NCBI GenBank assembly: GCA_902778625.1
Contig: CACYYM010000023.1
Coordinates: forward strand, 1 to 64,000
Direction of reading: 5' to 3'
From: an uncultured Bacteroidales bacterium
GTDB lineage: Bacteria; Bacteroidota; Bacteroidia; Bacteroidales; Bacteroidaceae
Length of the DNA stretch: 64,000 bases
In this document: piece by piece, positions 61,667 through 64,000 of the stretch
Layout of the letters: the number at the start of each line of letters is the position of its first letter
Numbering within the stretch: position 1 is the stretch's first letter
Translations under genes and position numbers: made by a program
The notes under the pieces: model-generated
The model's database searches: none
What the model saw: the letters and a program-made list of their open reading frames with translations, nothing else
Told to the model about the DNA's origin: nothing

Positions 61667-63913
61667 GTGTCTCCTTTAATAACCGATCTGGCGTATATAC
61701 TTGTTGTAGCAAGCGTTGTGACCATCATCTTCAAACGTTTGCGACAACCGCTTGTGCTTGGTTATATTGTTGCTGGCTTCCTTGCTGGACCTCACATGCC
61801 CTACACACCTTCGGTAAGTAGTTTTGAGGGTATTGAGGAATGGAGCCAGATGGGAGTCATCTTCTTGATGTTTACACTTGGCCTTGAATTCTCGTTCAAG
61901 AAGATTTTGAAGATGGGAATGCAGCCTATTCTGACAGCCATCATGATTATGTGTTGCATGATAGGTGTAGGCGGCATGACAGCTTCGTTGTTTGGTTGGA
62001 CAAGTATGGATAGGCTTTTCCTCGGGGGAATGCTGAGCATGAGCTCAACCACAATCATCTATAAAGCGTTTGACGACCTCGGACTTCGTACGAAACGTTT
62101 TGCTTCGAACGTTATTTCGGTACTCATTATAGAAGATATTCTTGGCATCTTACTCATGGTAATGCTGAGTGCTTTGGCTGTGAGCAGAACCTTTCAAGGT
62201 ACAGAGCTCATCAAAAGTCTCCTGCAGTTGGGATTCTTCTTGATGCTTTGGTTTATTGTTGGCATTTATGTTTTGCCGCTTCTTCTGCGTAAAACAAAGA
62301 AATACATCAATAGCGAAACTTTGCTTGTTGTCTCGGTTGGATTGTGTTTTCTGCTGGCAGTAATTGCCACAAAGGTAGGTTACAGTCCAGCTTTTGGTGC
62401 GTTCATGATGGGCAGCATCTTAGCAGAAACACTTGAAGCCGAGAATATAGAGAAGAGTGTAGGTTCGCTTCGAGACCTCTTCGGCGCAGTTTTCTTTGTG
62501 TCGGTCGGCATGATGGTAGATCCTTCTGTGCTGAAAGAATATTGGCTTCCAGTACTTGTTTTGACCTTTGCTGTCGTGCTTGGACAGATGTTCTTCGGTT
62601 CTCTAAGTTATTTTGCAACAAGCGGCAATGTCCAGACTGCCGTTCGAAGTGGTTTCTCGATGGTACAGATAGGTGAGTTTGCCTTCATCATCGCAGGCTT
62701 GGGAAACGAGTTGGGTGTGACAAGCGAGTTTCTTTATCCGGTCGTTGTGGCAGTAAGTATCATCACGACCTTCCTGACACCTTATGCCATCAAACTTTCT
62801 CCGAAGGCTGCCAACCGCATAGAAAAGTCGATGAGTAGCGAGTTGCAGTCGTTAATCAATCGTGGAAAAACCTTTTCTGTTAACAGACGATATGAGCGTT
62901 TAAGGCTGACAAAAGGCCTCGTTTGGAAGCGTCTTTTGTCTGCCATTCTGTTCCAAACGGCAGCTTATCTCACGATAAGTATTGCACTCGCCCTGTTTAG
63001 TTATGCGACGATATTGCCTTTGTTCCAACACATAGTTGGCGAGAAATACGTCAATATAGTGGGACTTATCATCACTCTGCTACTTCTGTCGCCTTGCGTC
63101 AGAGCGATTGCCGTCAAGAAAAACCATAGTAAGGAGGTAAAATACCTGATTTCATCGGGAAAAATGTCTGCTTTCCTGGTTCGCCTACTGCTGTTTGCGA
63201 AGGTATTGTTGGGCTTTGTAATAGTATATAATGTTGTGTCTTCCGTCCTTCCTCTCTGGTGGGTTTGGGAAGTGCTTATCAGCGTGGCAGCCCTCGTCTT
63301 TATGATTATGAGCCGACTTGTCAAGTATATAAGCATCAGGATGGAGCGCACGTTCAAGCAAAATCTTCGTCTGAGAGAGCAACAAGCCTCTTTGAGTTAT
63401 GGAAGAAAACTGCGTGGAAGAGACCTTCAGATTGCTCGAGTTAAGATTCCTCAGCACTCTCGTTGGGGCGGCAAATCGCTTGCTCAGCTTCATTTCGGCA
63501 AAACCGACCGCATCCACATTGCGGCCATCATACGTGCAGGACACAGGATAAACATTCCCGGAGGCAGTCATCGCATCTATCCTGGCGATATACTCGAGGT
63601 AGTGGCTGGCAACGAAGCCATCGAGTCGTTGCGTCAACGAAGCGAACAGGAACTGATGCAACCACAGGAACGAAACAAGGACAACCACAACCTGACCATT
63701 ATTTCCTTGCGACTTAACGAGAGTAGTCCGCTGATTGGCAAGACTTTGCAGGACATCGACTTCCGCATGCGTTACCATTGTATGGTGGTTGGAGTGGAGA
63801 ACGAGGAAGGTCATCTCGGCACGATTCAAGCAAAGCGACAGTTCGCCCAAAACGACATCGTTTGGATTGTAGGCGAAGAAGCCGACCTCTCTATGCTTTC
63901 GATGGTGATATAA
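61667..63913 (+). CDS. CPA2-type cation:proton antiporter with RCK_C domains
   Basis: A 748-residue membrane protein. Residues about 1-390 form the 12-13-helix Na+/H+ (KefB/CPA2) exchanger (LRQPLVLGYIVAGFLAGPHMP; MLSMSSTTIIYKAFDDLG; VISVLIIEDILGILLMV). A second membrane set (about 425-550) follows, and the end (about 585-745) has two TrkA_C-like domains (GDILEVVAGNEAI; NDIVWIVGEEADL) without a TrkA_N. The start is a GTG at 61667, as no ATG fits near the first membrane segment. It likely exchanges K+ or Na+ for protons. The run at the right edge is a palindromic array. Confidence 0.85.
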   Translation: MSPLITDLAYILVVASVVTIIFKRLRQPLVLGYIVAGFLAGPHMPYTPSVSSFEGIEEWSQMGVIFLMFTLGLEFSFKKILKMGMQPILTAIMIMCCMIGVGGMTASLFGWTSMDRLFLGGMLSMSSTTIIYKAFDDLGLRTKRFASNVISVLIIEDILGILLMVMLSALAVSRTFQGTELIKSLLQLGFFLMLWFIVGIYVLPLLLRKTKKYINSETLLVVSVGLCFLLAVIATKVGYSPAFGAFMMGSILAETLEAENIEKSVGSLRDLFGAVFFVSVGMMVDPSVLKEYWLPVLVLTFAVVLGQMFFGSLSYFATSGNVQTAVRSGFSMVQIGEFAFIIAGLGNELGVTSEFLYPVVVAVSIITTFLTPYAIKLSPKAANRIEKSMSSELQSLINRGKTFSVNRRYERLRLTKGLVWKRLLSAILFQTAAYLTISIALALFSYATILPLFQHIVGEKYVNIVGLIITLLLLSPCVRAIAVKKNHSKEVKYLISSGKMSAFLVRLLLFAKVLLGFVIVYNVVSSVLPLWWVWEVLISVAALVFMIMSRLVKYISIRMERTFKQNLRLREQQASLSYGRKLRGRDLQIARVKIPQHSRWGGKSLAQLHFGKTDRIHIAAIIRAGHRINIPGGSHRIYPGDILEVVAGNEAIESLRQRSEQELMQPQERNKDNHNLTIISLRLNESSPLIGKTLQDIDFRMRYHCMVVGVENEEGHLGTIQAKRQFAQNDIVWIVGEEADLSMLSMVI

Positions 63914-64000
63914 GTTCCAGTTACGTTTCCAAACAACCCTAGTTACGATTGCAAACTTAACACGTTAAAATGTCAAACTTAACACGTTAAAATGTCAAAC
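63910..64000. terminator. 22-bp array, AACTTAA-CACG family, cut by the window edge
   Basis: Good units start at 63954 and 63976: AACTTAA-CACG-TTAAAAT with spacer GTCA, and a third begins at 63998. Two degenerate units in the same phase precede, with AGTTACG at 63919 and again 22 bp on at 63941. They start at the stop codon of the antiporter. Confidence 0.8.

Overview
The window looks like chromosome of a Bacteroidales bacterium, most likely Prevotellaceae. The evidence is the Bacteroidetes promoter type (TTTG, about 19 bp, TAnnTTTG) in front of many genes, a T9SS-like C-terminal tail on a secreted protein, a gene pair resembling the glycine-lipid acyltransferases, Bacteroidetes families (DUF4292, DUF4294, class III FBPase) and pectin-degrading glycoside hydrolases. 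No phage, plasmid, CRISPR array or transposase was seen.

Layout. 1-0.3 kb: probable rRNA operon leader running left out of the window. 0.4-4.1 kb: two secreted proteins around a 1-kb non-coding stretch with several structured elements. 4.2-8.4 kb: sulfatase, phytase-like protein, GH16 and D-Ala-D-Ala dipeptidase operon. 8.4-16.4 kb: minus-strand run of glycine-lipid acyltransferases, dgt, dut, TPR protein, DUF4292 lipoprotein and an EnvC-like protein. 16.6-21.4 kb: sppA-lpxK-punA-thiL. 21.6-28.8 kb: flippase-like membrane protein, rsmA, Na/Pi transporter, fbp, and psd-pssA. 28.9-34.9 kb: dnaE, trxA, a small acidic protein, cysS. 35-43 kb: frameshifted GH2, GH28 and a GH105-GH106 fusion, a rhamnogalacturonan set; a GH95 enzyme lies at 44.4 kb. 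47-54.8 kb: nadB-trkH diverging from metH-metF. 55-57.2 kb: TPR-like protein, ECF sigma factor and a likely anti-sigma partner. 57.6-63.9 kb: PBP4-type peptidase, coiled-coil protein, TrmH methyltransferase, a DnaA-box cluster that may be oriC, nadA, and a CPA2 antiporter.

The most striking feature is not a gene. Sixteen intergenic arrays, in several families with unrelated sequence, share one architecture: a 7-nt arm, a 4-nt core (usually CACG or CGTG, sometimes CAGG, CCTG or similar), a 7-nt arm and a 4-nt spacer, giving a 22-bp period. A GC-rich family (inner arms CCG/CGG) occurs nine times; the others are built on AAATCC/GGATTT, AACTTAA/TTAAGTT, AACACGR/TCGTGTT, GACACGA/TCGTGTC or CAA/TTG. 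Most arrays sit at gene 3' ends or between convergent genes, and several end in a T-run. Some have become coding: they supply the C-terminus and stop codon of two genes and probably the signal-peptide start of a third. Two other intergenic-type repeats lie in frame inside metH, exactly in its interdomain linkers.
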